From positions 1 through 34,004 of the IMG/VR virus record IMGVR_UViG_3300010354_000298: a stretch of DNA of 34,004 nt; one strand, 5' to 3'. The translations under genes were made by a program, and so were the position numbers. This document shows positions 1 through 8,820 of the stretch, one piece after another (positions within the stretch are counted from its first letter, which is position 1; every line of letters begins with the position of its first letter). Under the pieces are notes generated by a model, which was not told where the DNA came from, did not search any database, and worked only from the letters and a program-made list of their open reading frames with translations. Source of the DNA: a virus.

Positions 1-1509
1 TAAAATAAGTCTGTTTCGTTCTCCACGACTTAAATTATCAAAGTCTAGATCCTGGCCAAGTTGGGTAATAACCACAGTGAGATCATTTTGGAATTCAACG
101 ATGTGCGGGAGACCAATTTTATCTAGATAATAAGTAAGTCTTTGATTTAGATAAGCTAAATTTTGATCAATAATTCTCTTGCGAATAAAACTATCCTTAT
201 TTGTTAATAGTTTGTTTAAGAACTCTTGATGATCTTTTAGCTTAACTAGATTGTTTACATGTGCAAAGTCAATTTCCTGAACAGCGGTATTTTTTAACTC
301 ATCTATTTGTTCGTTATAGGGATTGGTTTCTGCTAGTTTAACTTCTAAATCTCGTTCCAAACCCGATAGAGTGTTTTTATGATTTAGGGCTTGTTCTAAT
401 GAATCATACTCTACTTGAGGACAATCTCCTAGATCTCCAAGTTGTTGTAAAGACTCGCCTAGTTCGATTAGGGTATTTGTAATTGATGCTACTCTTTTTA
501 GAGTTTCGGCTTTTTCTTTATGCTTGCTTTCTAAAAGTTTGATCTGTTTGTCGTCGTGGAAGGGATTTCCACAGGTATTACAGGTATGATTTTCCAAACT
601 TTCAATATCACGTTTAAGTTGATCTAGAGTTTTTTCTTCTCTAGCAACATCTAACTCTTCTCTTTTTATTTGAGAATTTAAATCATTAATCGATTTGCGT
701 TTAGTATTGTATGCTTCTAATGCCCTGTGTGCGGCAATTTCTGTTTCAATATCAATTTCCAGCAATTTTTCGATAGCTTTGGCAATGTTTTCAACGCCGC
801 TTTCATTTTGATCCGCCCATAACTTTGCTTTACGTTCTAGCGATTCAATGCTTGTTTGTATACGATCGTTACTTGCTTTGATAGTTTCTAACCTAGTATT
901 TTCAGTTGAGATACTGTCTTTACTTTGTTTAATTTGTTCTTTTAGGGCTTCTGCTTTTTCGCTGAGTAGAGTAATGCCAAGTAACTGCTCAATAATTGCA
1001 CGTTGATCAGCCGCCTTCATGCTTAAAAAAGGTTCAGTATAGGTGTTCAAGGCTACTAAATGCTTGAACATGTCATGACTCATACCAAAAATATCTTCAA
1101 TATATTTCTGTGTTTCTCTGCTGTCTCCTTGACTTTCGTCTTGATCAGCAGTTTCATGCTCCTGGCCGTTGACAGTAAACTTTAAGACATTGGGTTTACG
1201 TCCTCTTTCAATATGAAATTCTTGACCATCCTTTTCAAAACTACAGGTAACTAACATGCCCTTGTTGTTAATTTTATTAACAAGGTTATCTTTTTTAATG
1301 TTAGTTAGAGCTTGACCGTAGATAGCATAGCTTAGTCCGTTGATGATTGTTGTTTTGCCCGTACCGTTGCGAGCTCCAGAGTCATCACCTCCTAGATCTA
1401 GATTTTCACCAAGCACTAAGGTTAGCTGTCCACGGTCAAAGTCGATAGCCTGGGTCTGATTGCCCACGCTCATAAAATTCTTGACTGTTAAGTTTTTAAT
1501 CTTAATCAT
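1..1509 (-). CDS. 46: gp46-like recombination endonuclease subunit (Rad50/SbcC family), 3'-truncated by window
   Basis: ATPase subunit of the Rad50/Mre11-like complex that, with gp47, resects DNA ends for recombination-dependent replication and host DNA breakdown. 503 residues are visible. The N-terminal ABC half has a P-loop ARNGTGKTT (residues 46-54, Lys52), preceded by a Gly/Asp-rich stretch from G34. A long charged, probably coiled-coil middle holds the zinc hook C310-N-T-C313 (bases 571-582). The ABC signature appears as LSRGE (residues 493-497) just before the window edge. Walker B and the end, probably about 60 residues by comparison with T4 gp46, lie outside. The start is the ATG at 1509, with AAGGA a few bases before it. 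It overlaps the gene 47 stop by 4 bases (ATGA), suggesting translational coupling. The motifs are seen directly; the function is from family knowledge. Confidence 0.93.
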   Translation of the reverse strand, partial: MIKIKNLTVKNFMSVGNQTQAIDFDRGQLTLVLGENLDLGGDDSGARNGTGKTTIINGLSYAIYGQALTNIKKDNLVNKINNKGMLVTCSFEKDGQEFHIERGRKPNVLKFTVNGQEHETADQDESQGDSRETQKYIEDIFGMSHDMFKHLVALNTYTEPFLSMKAADQRAIIEQLLGITLLSEKAEALKEQIKQSKDSISTENTRLETIKASNDRIQTSIESLERKAKLWADQNESGVENIAKAIEKLLEIDIETEIAAHRALEAYNTKRKSINDLNSQIKREELDVAREEKTLDQLKRDIESLENHTCNTCGNPFHDDKQIKLLESKHKEKAETLKRVASITNTLIELGESLQQLGDLGDCPQVEYDSLEQALNHKNTLSGLERDLEVKLAETNPYNEQIDELKNTAVQEIDFAHVNNLVKLKDHQEFLNKLLTNKDSFIRKRIIDQNLAYLNQRLTYYLDKIGLPHIVEFQNDLTVVITQLGQDLDFDNLSRGERNRLIL

Positions 1510-2516
1510 AAATCCTTATAAATGTCCAACAGCATATTTTTGTCATAGGTATTGACATCGAGTGCATTAATTTGGTTTATTACAATTGTATCAACGCTTT
1601 CAAAATTAATGTCAATGGGCGCAGAATTTGCGTCTACTTCTACTTTTTCAGGAATCAACATTAGTTCTCGCAATTTGTATTGGGGAATAAATTGTTCCTT
1701 AATAAAATTGGCTTCTTCAAAACTAATTGGCAGATCAATAGTCACACGACAATGCATCTTTTCGCGTAACAGATTATCGGGATTATCAATGATTTGACTT
1801 AGCCTATAAGATCTGTATACAGGTTGCCCAGGCCAAGTTCGATACTCGGGCTTACTACCCCATTCAAGCAACATCATACCACGGTCGTCGTCTCCGGCAT
1901 CTGCATAGTTGTGCGGGAATGCATTACCAATATAAACAATGTTACGTTTATTTTGACGTTTGTGAAAGTGCCCACTAAACACATATTCTTGATTAACAAA
2001 ATGATCGCCTTGTAATTGTCCGTGATCGGGCATTTGCACCATAGCATTCATCATAAACAAAGGCAATTCAAAGTGACCAAACACATAACGGTTTTGCCAC
2101 TTAGGTACATTTTTCCATTCTTCACCTACTAACCAGGGACAGATAGTAACACCGTGATCATGTAGTGTTTCGTTGACCAGTACAATATTTGGAAACAGTC
2201 GAGCAAATTCTAAACTATGAATTTCTCTTTTGTCTTTATAGTATTCGTCGTGATTACCAAGAATTATAAAAACTTTTTCAAATGAATTATTCAATCTTTC
2301 TAAATTTGAGACGGTATAGTTCATTGTGCTTACGTCTGTGGTATTACGATTGTGATGCCAGTCACCTAGAAAGATGCAGGTTTCTGCACCTTCGGCCTGA
2401 GCGGTATCACAGAACCACTTTACAAATTCTTCACAATCTCCGTTGTGAGTACGACTGCCGCTTTTGAGACCAAAGTGTATGTCTGTAAAACAGGCAACTT
2501 TCTTGAATAGATTCAT
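1506..2516 (-). CDS. 47: gp47-like recombination endonuclease subunit (Mre11/SbcD metallophosphoesterase)
   Basis: Nuclease partner of gp46. At 336 residues it is close to T4 gp47. All the metallophosphoesterase motifs are in order: D12-I-H14, G51-D52 with H54/H55, G87-N-H-D90, F146-G-H148, and G182-H-F-H185. The two-metal active site therefore looks intact. The C-terminal part (about 230-336) is the capping and gp46-contact region by family analogy. It lies 34 bases downstream of gene 55 and overlaps the gene 46 start, so 55-47-46 probably form one leftward operon. No Shine-Dalgarno is obvious before the ATG at 2516; the upstream sequence is nearly pure A/T. The complex acts in the host cytoplasm on phage and host DNA ends. 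Confidence 0.95.
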   Translation of the reverse strand: MNLFKKVACFTDIHFGLKSGSRTHNGDCEEFVKWFCDTAQAEGAETCIFLGDWHHNRNTTDVSTMNYTVSNLERLNNSFEKVFIILGNHDEYYKDKREIHSLEFARLFPNIVLVNETLHDHGVTICPWLVGEEWKNVPKWQNRYVFGHFELPLFMMNAMVQMPDHGQLQGDHFVNQEYVFSGHFHKRQNKRNIVYIGNAFPHNYADAGDDDRGMMLLEWGSKPEYRTWPGQPVYRSYRLSQIIDNPDNLLREKMHCRVTIDLPISFEEANFIKEQFIPQYKLRELMLIPEKVEVDANSAPIDINFESVDTIVINQINALDVNTYDKNMLLDIYKDL

Positions 2517-2550
2517 AATAATATAATTTTAGCTGTAAAACAAATACTTG

Positions 2551-3414
2551 TCAATCCCAATGGTCGTCGCCTCCGCCACCGCCAACATTGCGTTCGATGG
2601 TCATACCATTGTTGCCACCACTATTTTGACGTGTCCAACTTGGATTCATGCCGTTCATTTCTAGTATATCATCTCGAATGTTTTGATTACGTTTTTCGAT
2701 GTTGATGATACGCACGAAGGAATTTGTAACAGCAGCAGTATAATAAGCAAATGGATTATCGGATTTACTCTCATCAAATTGCAGCCCAATCTGCGTAAGT
2801 TGCAGAATAGCCTGTCCTCTCATTTCGTCATTATAAGTATAACCTCTTACGTTACCGCGTGTTGCATAACGTTCGCATAGTTTTAAGAACATGCGAGCAA
2901 GGTTGTCAGTCATTCGTCCGTGATCTTTGTTGAACTTGCCTTCGTGTAAATCGCCTTTCCAATGGCTCTTACCTACACAAATTAAATTGTCGTTCTCATC
3001 AAATTTCCAATGTTGGAACGGGGGGAAATTTACTTTGTCATGACTGTCTGCACGATTTTTAACAGTCTTTTTTCTACCCGGAGCTAGTGGTATATGATCA
3101 AAGGTCATTACCCTGAATACCACATCTTGTTTGCCAACTTTCTTATAATCTACTTCATAGTCCTTTGCAGATACTTTCTTACCCCCTGCAATGACCGCAG
3201 CTTCATGTGCTTGTTTTGAAAGTTTTGCAGCCCTATTTCTTTTGGCTTCGGCTATGGTTCGTATATTGATTTTTTCTAAGCTAGAAATTATTAGATCATA
3301 TTCTGAATACAGTTTGTCTGTAAATGTACAGTATGTATTTTTGCTTAGATGTATTTCTCTTAATAAGTCCTTGTTTGTTAGATATTTTATTTTTGGTGGT
3401 TGCGTTACAGTCAT
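2551..3414 (-). CDS. 55: gp55-like late-transcription sigma factor
   Basis: Phage sigma subunit that directs host RNA polymerase to late promoters. At 287 residues it is about 100 longer than T4 gp55 (185). A short N-terminal stretch (PPKIKYLTNKDLL, residues 6-18) resembles the T4 start. The sigma-region-2-like core is at about residues 168-255 and contains RGYTYNDEMRGQ, FDESKSDNPFAYYT and a following basic helix with EKRNQNIRDD. Between these lies an extra segment of about 130 residues rich in Lys/His/Asp (WKFDENDN, SHWKGDLHEG). The C-terminus is Gly-rich and ends in DDHWD, an acidic/aromatic tail in the place where T4 gp55 carries its sliding-clamp-binding tail. The start at 3414 has AAGGA about 11 bases upstream. 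Late-promoter-like boxes occur downstream of its divergent start, which supports the assignment. Confidence 0.88.
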   Translation of the reverse strand: MTVTQPPKIKYLTNKDLLREIHLSKNTYCTFTDKLYSEYDLIISSLEKINIRTIAEAKRNRAAKLSKQAHEAAVIAGGKKVSAKDYEVDYKKVGKQDVVFRVMTFDHIPLAPGRKKTVKNRADSHDKVNFPPFQHWKFDENDNLICVGKSHWKGDLHEGKFNKDHGRMTDNLARMFLKLCERYATRGNVRGYTYNDEMRGQAILQLTQIGLQFDESKSDNPFAYYTAAVTNSFVRIINIEKRNQNIRDDILEMNGMNPSWTRQNSGGNNGMTIERNVGGGGGDDHWD

Positions 3415-3436
3415 CTGTTATTGATTCCTTTTAACA

Positions 3437-3459
3437 ATTATAATAGCATATTTTGTCAA
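3437..3459 (-). promoter_or_regulatory. Candidate leftward host-type promoter for 55-47-46
   Basis: On the minus strand, reading toward gene 55, the 73-base divergent gap holds TTGACA (3454-3459) and the extended -10-like TGCTATTAT (3440-3448), overlapping a TATAAT (3437-3442). The spacer between TTGACA and TATAAT is only 11 bases, so a classical -35/-10 pair is not satisfied. The extended -10 is the more credible element. Such a promoter would express the DNA-metabolism genes before gp55 is made. Confidence 0.4.
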
Positions 3460-3460
3460 G

Positions 3461-3468
3461 AATAAATA
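3461..3468 (+). promoter_or_regulatory. Late promoter candidate (AATAAATA) for the tail-tube/baseplate hub operon
   Basis: AATAAATA differs from the T4 late box TATAAATA only at the first base. By T4 geometry, transcription would start near 3474. That leaves a leader of about 14 bases before the ATG at 3488, containing CGGA (3476-3479) as a weak ribosome-binding site. It faces away from gene 55 and precedes an uninterrupted series of five virion genes. Confidence 0.7.
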
Positions 3469-3487
3469 GCTAAAACGGACAAAATTT

Positions 3488-4516
3488 ATGGCCTTATCAC
3501 TTAATCCATCTATTGTATCAGCTGCTAATAACATAAGTGCAAAGTTAGCATCGGTGGCAAATCAGACTGGCGGTAATCTAGGATTACCAAATACCAACGT
3601 GCAGAAAGCTTCGTTAGATGCTCTAGTCGCTGATAAAAGTGGTGCAATAGGTAGTGCTTTGAATGGTGTGACAGGCAAGTTGAATTCAACTTCTTTTAGT
3701 AATTTATCTTCTACTGTGCAATCTAACGTGCAGTCTGGCGCTATAAGTTCATTGGGAGGTCTAGCATCTGCGGGCTTTAATAATTTGAAGTCCGGAGTTG
3801 AAGGTATAGCCAAAAGTATACCTGGACTAGCTACCGGACTAATCACAGGCGCATTGCAGAAATCAGCAGCTCAGGGTAATATATTAGCCGGAGTTGCTAA
3901 CGACTTAATTTCAGCAGCAAGATCAAAAAATCTTCCTAGTTCGGCAGTTTTAGGTCTAGGACAACCAGGAGCTATTGTTGCAGTTTATCCAGCGCCATCT
4001 GGCGATTGGAGAATTAGACTACAGTCCCTAGCAGGACAAATTGTTTTTCCTACTACGCCAACTTTTACATTATCAAACAAAGCTAACTACGACAATAAAA
4101 ATTTAGTACATTCTAATTTTCCACATCCAGTTTATGTCAACTCTGTATCAGACGATATCCAAATTAGCTGTGAGTGGCCTGTTGAAGCACCAGACGAAGC
4201 AGCCGAGTGGATTAGAATCACTAGATTAGGCCGCGGACTAACAAAAATGTTTTTTGGAGCAAGTTCAAATTTAGGTTGTCCCCCACCTATCTGTACCTTA
4301 TATGGATATATGAATACTCTACAAAGGATTCCTGTGGTTGTAAAAGAATTCAAAGTTGATTTTAAAGATGACGTACACTACATTGAGTATAACGGGTCTA
4401 TGGTTCCAAGATTAAGTTCAATCAGTATAACATTACAACCAGTTTACAGTAAATCAGCACAGAGAAGATTTGATTGGGATGCTTATGCTCAAGGAGCAGG
4501 CTCAATACCATTTTAA
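3488..4516 (+). CDS. Baseplate tail-tube protein (gp48/gp54-like)
   Basis: 342 residues. Residues 1-170 are Ala/Ser/Gly/Asn-rich, low-complexity and probably flexible. Residues 175-335 form a compact domain beginning SGDWRIRLQSLAGQ, with alternating beta-strand-like segments and a closing strand SSISITLQPVY. That pattern fits the tail-tube fold of the gp48/gp54 family, which caps the hub and starts tube polymerisation. The location fits too: first gene of a late operon, followed by gp53, a hub protein, gp5 and gp25. I cannot decide between a gp48 and a gp54 equivalent, and only one such gene is present here; its partner may lie elsewhere. The start is the first ATG after the late box. Confidence 0.62.
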   Translation: MALSLNPSIVSAANNISAKLASVANQTGGNLGLPNTNVQKASLDALVADKSGAIGSALNGVTGKLNSTSFSNLSSTVQSNVQSGAISSLGGLASAGFNNLKSGVEGIAKSIPGLATGLITGALQKSAAQGNILAGVANDLISAARSKNLPSSAVLGLGQPGAIVAVYPAPSGDWRIRLQSLAGQIVFPTTPTFTLSNKANYDNKNLVHSNFPHPVYVNSVSDDIQISCEWPVEAPDEAAEWIRITRLGRGLTKMFFGASSNLGCPPPICTLYGYMNTLQRIPVVVKEFKVDFKDDVHYIEYNGSMVPRLSSISITLQPVYSKSAQRRFDWDAYAQGAGSIPF

Positions 4517-4519
4517 ACT

Positions 4520-4831
4520 ATGGCCACTTATAAAAAAACATCTCCGTATTTTACAACGCCTATGAACAATCTTTATCTTGAGTTATTAAACTTAAGACCT
4601 GTTGTTCTTGACAAAGATGATGTAGAATACATTATTGAAAACCAGTATAAGTTTAGACCTGACCTATTGGCTTTTGATCTTTATAACGATCCAAAAGTTT
4701 GGTGGGTATTTGTACTTAGAAATCGATCTGTATTAAAAGATCCTATTTTTGATTTCGTTCCAGGAACTAAAATTTTTATTCCCAAAGCTGAAAACGTTAA
4801 TAATACGTTGGCTACTCAACCAGGTGTGTAA
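4520..4831 (+). CDS. 53: gp53-like baseplate wedge subunit
   Basis: A 103-residue protein related to the T4 wedge component gp53, which locks neighbouring wedges around the hub. The recognisable core is YKFRPDLLAFDLYNDPKVWW (about residues 46-65), followed by VLRNRSVLKDPIFDFVPG and the LysM-like end TKIFIP. T4 gp53 is about 196 residues, so this is a short version retaining the N-terminal and LysM-like parts. It starts 3 bases after the preceding stop, and its own stop abuts the next ATG. There is no close Shine-Dalgarno, so translation is probably coupled to the upstream gene. Confidence 0.85.
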   Translation: MATYKKTSPYFTTPMNNLYLELLNLRPVVLDKDDVEYIIENQYKFRPDLLAFDLYNDPKVWWVFVLRNRSVLKDPIFDFVPGTKIFIPKAENVNNTLATQPGV

Positions 4832-6739
4832 ATGGCAGAAAGAAATGTCCTTGAACAATTTGCAACTTTCAACAGTCTTTTTACTTTAAGTTGTGCTACT
4901 CCCGGCGAACTTAATTCTCAATCTTATAGATCTGCGAATCCGTTGCCTAGAATTATAATGTCCTCTGCAGGAAGATTTGATGGTCAACGAGTGCAAACTG
5001 CCTACGGAGCTCCAGAGTACTATATTGACAATGTATCAATAGATTGTTCAATAGCACCAACACCTACAAAAGGAAACGGCCCGTGGTCAAAACTTAGTTT
5101 TGATGTATACGAACCCTACAGTATGGGATTATTTTTACAGTCTTGTCAAGCAGCGGCATTAGAAGCCGGCTACAAAAGTTATTTGGACAACGCAGCCTAT
5201 GTGTTTAGATTAGAATTCAAAGGCTGGGCAGGACCCAATCAGCCTTTGTCTTTTGGTCCTTATAATTGGTTAGTTAGATTAAAGAAAATTGATTTTACAG
5301 TAAACGAAGCTGGCAGTACATACAAAGTTGAATGTTTTCCTTACAACCACATAGCTTTGTCGGATCAAATGAATTTAATAATGAATGATGTTAGATTAGT
5401 TGGTAAAACAGCCAATGAGGTTCTAATAGATCATCCAGATTACAGTTTAGTACAGTTTTTAAACAATAGAGAATTACAACTTGTGGCAGATGGTAAGAAA
5501 ACTTATCCTGACGTGTTTAAAATTGAATTTGCGGGAGATAATCCTTTTGGTAGATCACCAGGCAATGATTTAGAATTTAAACCAGATAGTCAAGGTGGTA
5601 TGAGTGTACAAAAACGCGAAGGTGATGTTAGAGAAGGAGACAAAGTCATTCGCGGCAAAATGTCTATTAATCCTAAGGAAAAAACTTTACAGTTTAGCCA
5701 AGGAATGAGTATTACCAACATGATTGATAGTATTGTATTAAGCACAAGGGAAGCTAGAGAAAATGCTACCGACGAAAGTAAATTAGACGCAGAAGGTAGA
5801 GTCACGTGGTGGAAGTTAGACATTGATGTTAAGTTATTAGAACCATTAGATCCTAAAACCAAAGACTTTCCTAAGGAAGTTACATATAGGATACAGGTAT
5901 TTAAAGTTCACCATAGTGCATATCTTCACCCTGAAGGAGCATCAAGAGGTATTGCTCTGTGTAAGTCAAAAGCACAAAAAGAATACAACTATATCTATAC
6001 CGGAAAAAACGTTGACATTCTAAAATTTAATATTGAAATTAAAAATATGATGTTTACGGCTATTGATCCTAATAAGGCAGAAGACACGCAGGTACAGGCC
6101 GCAGCAGGCATAAATCGTAGAGTTGATTCTCAACCAGATGTTTCTAAGCAACAATCGGGTGCTGTACAACCTTCCACAGGTGGTAACGCCGTATCTGCAA
6201 AACAAGATTTACGAGTTGGTAATTTGCCGTTCAAAGGCGGATCAGGCGACCTAACAACAAAACAAAAAATTGCCAACGAGTTTTACATGGCCTATCTCAA
6301 TAGCGTGGGTAACCAGATAAATCTTGATATTGAAATATTAGGCGATCCTTTTTGGTTACCAGAATTAGGTTACAGTAATTTCCATGCTGACGGTGACGAT
6401 CAGGCAGCGGGCAACGGAACAATGAACCACGAATCAACGGATATTTACTGTGTGGTAAATTTTAGGACCCCAGTAGATCCTGATTCTGGTGGCGCTGCTA
6501 ATAGAGAAAAAGGGCTATACTATTTTCCAGAAGGAGATGCACCAAGTCCTTTTAGCGGATTGTTTAAAGTTATAAAAACAGAAAGTAATTGGAAAAATGG
6601 AATGTTTAGCCAAACCTTAAGAGGTTTTAGATTCCCTGCACAAGATGTTGCAGGTGGCCCAGCCTTTGCAACGGAACCTGGCCAGCCAGAAGTGGCCACA
6701 GGCGAGATATACGATTTACCAGGAATTGAAGGTCCATAA
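4832..6739 (+). CDS. Baseplate hub protein (gp27-like)
   Basis: 635 residues, encoded immediately before the gp5 spike. The N-terminal half has tube-domain-like beta segments (LSFDVYEPYSMGLFLQSC, YVFRLEFKGW, WLVRLKKIDFTV). The C-terminal part has LDIEILGDPFWLPE and GLFKVIKTESNWKNGMF, a strand pair typical of hub proteins that set the tube-domain rim. Between them, around residues 425-465, is a Gln/Ser/Gly-rich linker. T4 gp27 is 391 residues, so this would be an enlarged hub. A good RBS (AGGTG) sits at 4822-4826. The stop codon overlaps the gp5 start by one base (TAATG). The gp27 name rests on position plus these segments, not on an alignment. Confidence 0.6.
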   Translation: MAERNVLEQFATFNSLFTLSCATPGELNSQSYRSANPLPRIIMSSAGRFDGQRVQTAYGAPEYYIDNVSIDCSIAPTPTKGNGPWSKLSFDVYEPYSMGLFLQSCQAAALEAGYKSYLDNAAYVFRLEFKGWAGPNQPLSFGPYNWLVRLKKIDFTVNEAGSTYKVECFPYNHIALSDQMNLIMNDVRLVGKTANEVLIDHPDYSLVQFLNNRELQLVADGKKTYPDVFKIEFAGDNPFGRSPGNDLEFKPDSQGGMSVQKREGDVREGDKVIRGKMSINPKEKTLQFSQGMSITNMIDSIVLSTREARENATDESKLDAEGRVTWWKLDIDVKLLEPLDPKTKDFPKEVTYRIQVFKVHHSAYLHPEGASRGIALCKSKAQKEYNYIYTGKNVDILKFNIEIKNMMFTAIDPNKAEDTQVQAAAGINRRVDSQPDVSKQQSGAVQPSTGGNAVSAKQDLRVGNLPFKGGSGDLTTKQKIANEFYMAYLNSVGNQINLDIEILGDPFWLPELGYSNFHADGDDQAAGNGTMNHESTDIYCVVNFRTPVDPDSGGAANREKGLYYFPEGDAPSPFSGLFKVIKTESNWKNGMFSQTLRGFRFPAQDVAGGPAFATEPGQPEVATGEIYDLPGIEGP

Positions 6740-8811
6740 TGTCAACTGAAGAAAAACGATCGTCGGCGCGGGAAAAATCAAAAGGTTCGTTAACCGGTGC
6801 GCCATACCTAGCTAGAATAATTGGCCACCTTGATGAAAATTATCAAGGTGCAGTAGAAGTTACCTTGCTAAGAGAGAGTGGTAACCAAACTGGTGACGAA
6901 ACACAAACCTACACAGTAAGATATTCAAGTCCTTTTTACGGATCAACTGCTTATGAATTTGTAGGAAAAAATTTAACCTATGACGATTCACAACAGTCCT
7001 ATGGATTTTGGGGTATACCTCCTGATGTAGGTGTTACTGGTATCGTAGTGTTCATCAACGGGCAACCAGATTCGGGATATTGGTTATGCTGTGTTCAGGA
7101 TATCTTTCAAAATCACATGATACCTGCTATAGCAGGAACAAAGAATTATAAAACAGATGAAGATTACGATCAGGGAGAACATCCGTTACCTGTGGTAGAA
7201 CACAACAGAAAAGCCAATGAAATGTCTAAGAATTTAGAGATAGACAAAATTGAAAGAGCAGTTCACCCATTTGCTAAAAGGCTTAAAGAAGAAGGATTAA
7301 TTAGAGACGAATTTAGAGGCACGTCGACTAGTACAACAAGACGAGATGTACCTAATATGGTATTTGGTATGAGCAGTCCTGGACCTTTAAATAGGGGATC
7401 TAAAAAGAAATTTTTAGGAAATAGACAAAGTCCAACCGCCGACCCCCAACCAGTAAATCGTTGGGGCGGCACGCAATTTGTAATGGACGACGGAGACGAT
7501 CGATATTTTAGAGAAGGTAAGCCATCGGACGTTCCTCCAACCTATGTAAAAAATCCTGAAGGCGATAAAGAAATACCCTATAACGAACACTTTAGAATTC
7601 GAACCAGAACCGGTCATCAGATCTTGTTACATAATTCAGAAGATTTAATTTACATAGGTAATTCACGTGGCACCGCTTGGATTGAATTAACCAGCGACGG
7701 AAAGATAGATATTTTCAGTGCAGACAGTATAAGTGTGAGAACTAAACAAGACTTTAATTTTAGATGTGATAGAGATTTTAATCTTGAAGTAGGACGTAAT
7801 TTTACAACTAAGGTATTTGGTGAAATGTATACCAATGTTGTTAAAGATAGTGTTTTAGTAGTTGATAGAGATCAAAAAATTCATATCAAACGTCGTAAAG
7901 ATGAAACAGTTGATGAACAGTACCGCCAGACAGTAAACGATGATGTTAAAAAATATTATGCTAAAGATTTTACACATAATATTGACGGTAGATTTGATCT
8001 AAGAGTAAGCAAGGGTATGAGTTTTTCAATGGGATCAGGAGCTTCTGGCCCAAGTTTTGCTCCTGCTGCGGCACCGAGTAACGATCCAGCCGATCCTTGC
8101 TCTAATGATGATGTTGCATCAGCACCAGTACAAGATGTCAACGGACCTACCCCAGACAGACTAGATATTAAGATTTATAAAGATGCACGTATTGAACACA
8201 TTGGAGTCAATGTGGATCATACCATTAGAGGATATCTAAAGACTAAAATTACAGGCGACGTTGATCTTCACACCGATGGCACTTATGAACACTACACAGC
8301 CGGAAATATTGACATTAAAACAGACGGTCATCTATTTCAGCAATCTGCAAGCGATTTTGAAGTTAAGGCCGGCGGCCACATTTATAATACATCCGGCGGA
8401 ACCAATGAAACAAAAGCCGGCGGGAATATAGTTGAAACAGCTCCGCAAATTCATATGAACGGACCGGGTGCTGCCACTGCCGCAGGTGCAAGCACAGCAC
8501 AAATAGCAGTACTTCCAGAAGAAGCTAGAATTAGCGCCAAGGGAACAATTCCAAGTCCAGTGAGAACACATAATTTACCAGATGTAGTTGCACCAAGTGC
8601 AGTAGATGATCCAGTAGATTTAGACACTATATTACGGCGTGTTCCAACATTTGAACCTTGGCCGCACCATGAAAATTTAGATCCACAAACTTTCAAACCA
8701 GAAAATTTAGATAGGGATGTATCTAACAGATACAAAGAACAGTCTGAGGATTTGCGTACTCCTCCGGAGGATTGGAAGAAGTATAAAAAACCTAGTGATA
8801 ATCCTTTCTAA
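6739..8811 (+). CDS. 5: gp5-like baseplate central spike, without lysozyme domain
   Basis: Membrane-piercing spike at the tail tip, 690 residues. An N-terminal OB-fold domain lies at about residues 22-125 (PYLARIIGHLDENYQGAVEV, ending SGYWLCCVQD). VgrG/gp5C-like repeated beta-strands follow at about 270-430 (RTGHQILLHNSEDLIYIGN, then WIELTSDGKIDIF). An Ala/Pro/Ser linker is at 432-456, and a second beta-helix stretch at about 474-584 has GDVDLHTDG, GNIDIKTDGH and KAGGHIYNTSGG rungs. The charged tail contains PTFEPWPHHENLDP. T4 gp5 has a lysozyme domain between the OB fold and the helix; here residues 125-270 are polar and short with no lysozyme-like core. The start overlaps the hub gene stop. 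It is expected to sit as a trimer on the hub. Confidence 0.86.
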   Translation: MSTEEKRSSAREKSKGSLTGAPYLARIIGHLDENYQGAVEVTLLRESGNQTGDETQTYTVRYSSPFYGSTAYEFVGKNLTYDDSQQSYGFWGIPPDVGVTGIVVFINGQPDSGYWLCCVQDIFQNHMIPAIAGTKNYKTDEDYDQGEHPLPVVEHNRKANEMSKNLEIDKIERAVHPFAKRLKEEGLIRDEFRGTSTSTTRRDVPNMVFGMSSPGPLNRGSKKKFLGNRQSPTADPQPVNRWGGTQFVMDDGDDRYFREGKPSDVPPTYVKNPEGDKEIPYNEHFRIRTRTGHQILLHNSEDLIYIGNSRGTAWIELTSDGKIDIFSADSISVRTKQDFNFRCDRDFNLEVGRNFTTKVFGEMYTNVVKDSVLVVDRDQKIHIKRRKDETVDEQYRQTVNDDVKKYYAKDFTHNIDGRFDLRVSKGMSFSMGSGASGPSFAPAAAPSNDPADPCSNDDVASAPVQDVNGPTPDRLDIKIYKDARIEHIGVNVDHTIRGYLKTKITGDVDLHTDGTYEHYTAGNIDIKTDGHLFQQSASDFEVKAGGHIYNTSGGTNETKAGGNIVETAPQIHMNGPGAATAAGASTAQIAVLPEEARISAKGTIPSPVRTHNLPDVVAPSAVDDPVDLDTILRRVPTFEPWPHHENLDPQTFKPENLDRDVSNRYKEQSEDLRTPPEDWKKYKKPSDNPF

Positions 8812-8815
8812 GGAG
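8811..8815 (+). promoter_or_regulatory. Strong RBS of gene 25 overlapping gene 5 stop
   Basis: AGGAG begins on the last base of the gene 5 stop codon and lies 5 bases before the gene 25 ATG. It is one of the best ribosome-binding sites in the block and fixes the start at 8821. Confidence 0.75.
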
Positions 8816-8820
8816 CGTAT

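Noticed and set aside
1517-1524. TATAAATG on the plus strand
   Set aside because: It lies antisense to the end of gene 47 with no plus-strand gene downstream.
3437-3459. A textbook sigma-70 promoter from TTGACA and TATAAT on the minus strand
   Set aside because: The spacer is 11 bases rather than about 17; kept only as an extended -10 candidate.
8332-8735. Two overlapping minus-strand open frames opposite gene 5
   Set aside because: Their products mirror the beta-helix repeats of gp5 in other frames; no independent start signal.
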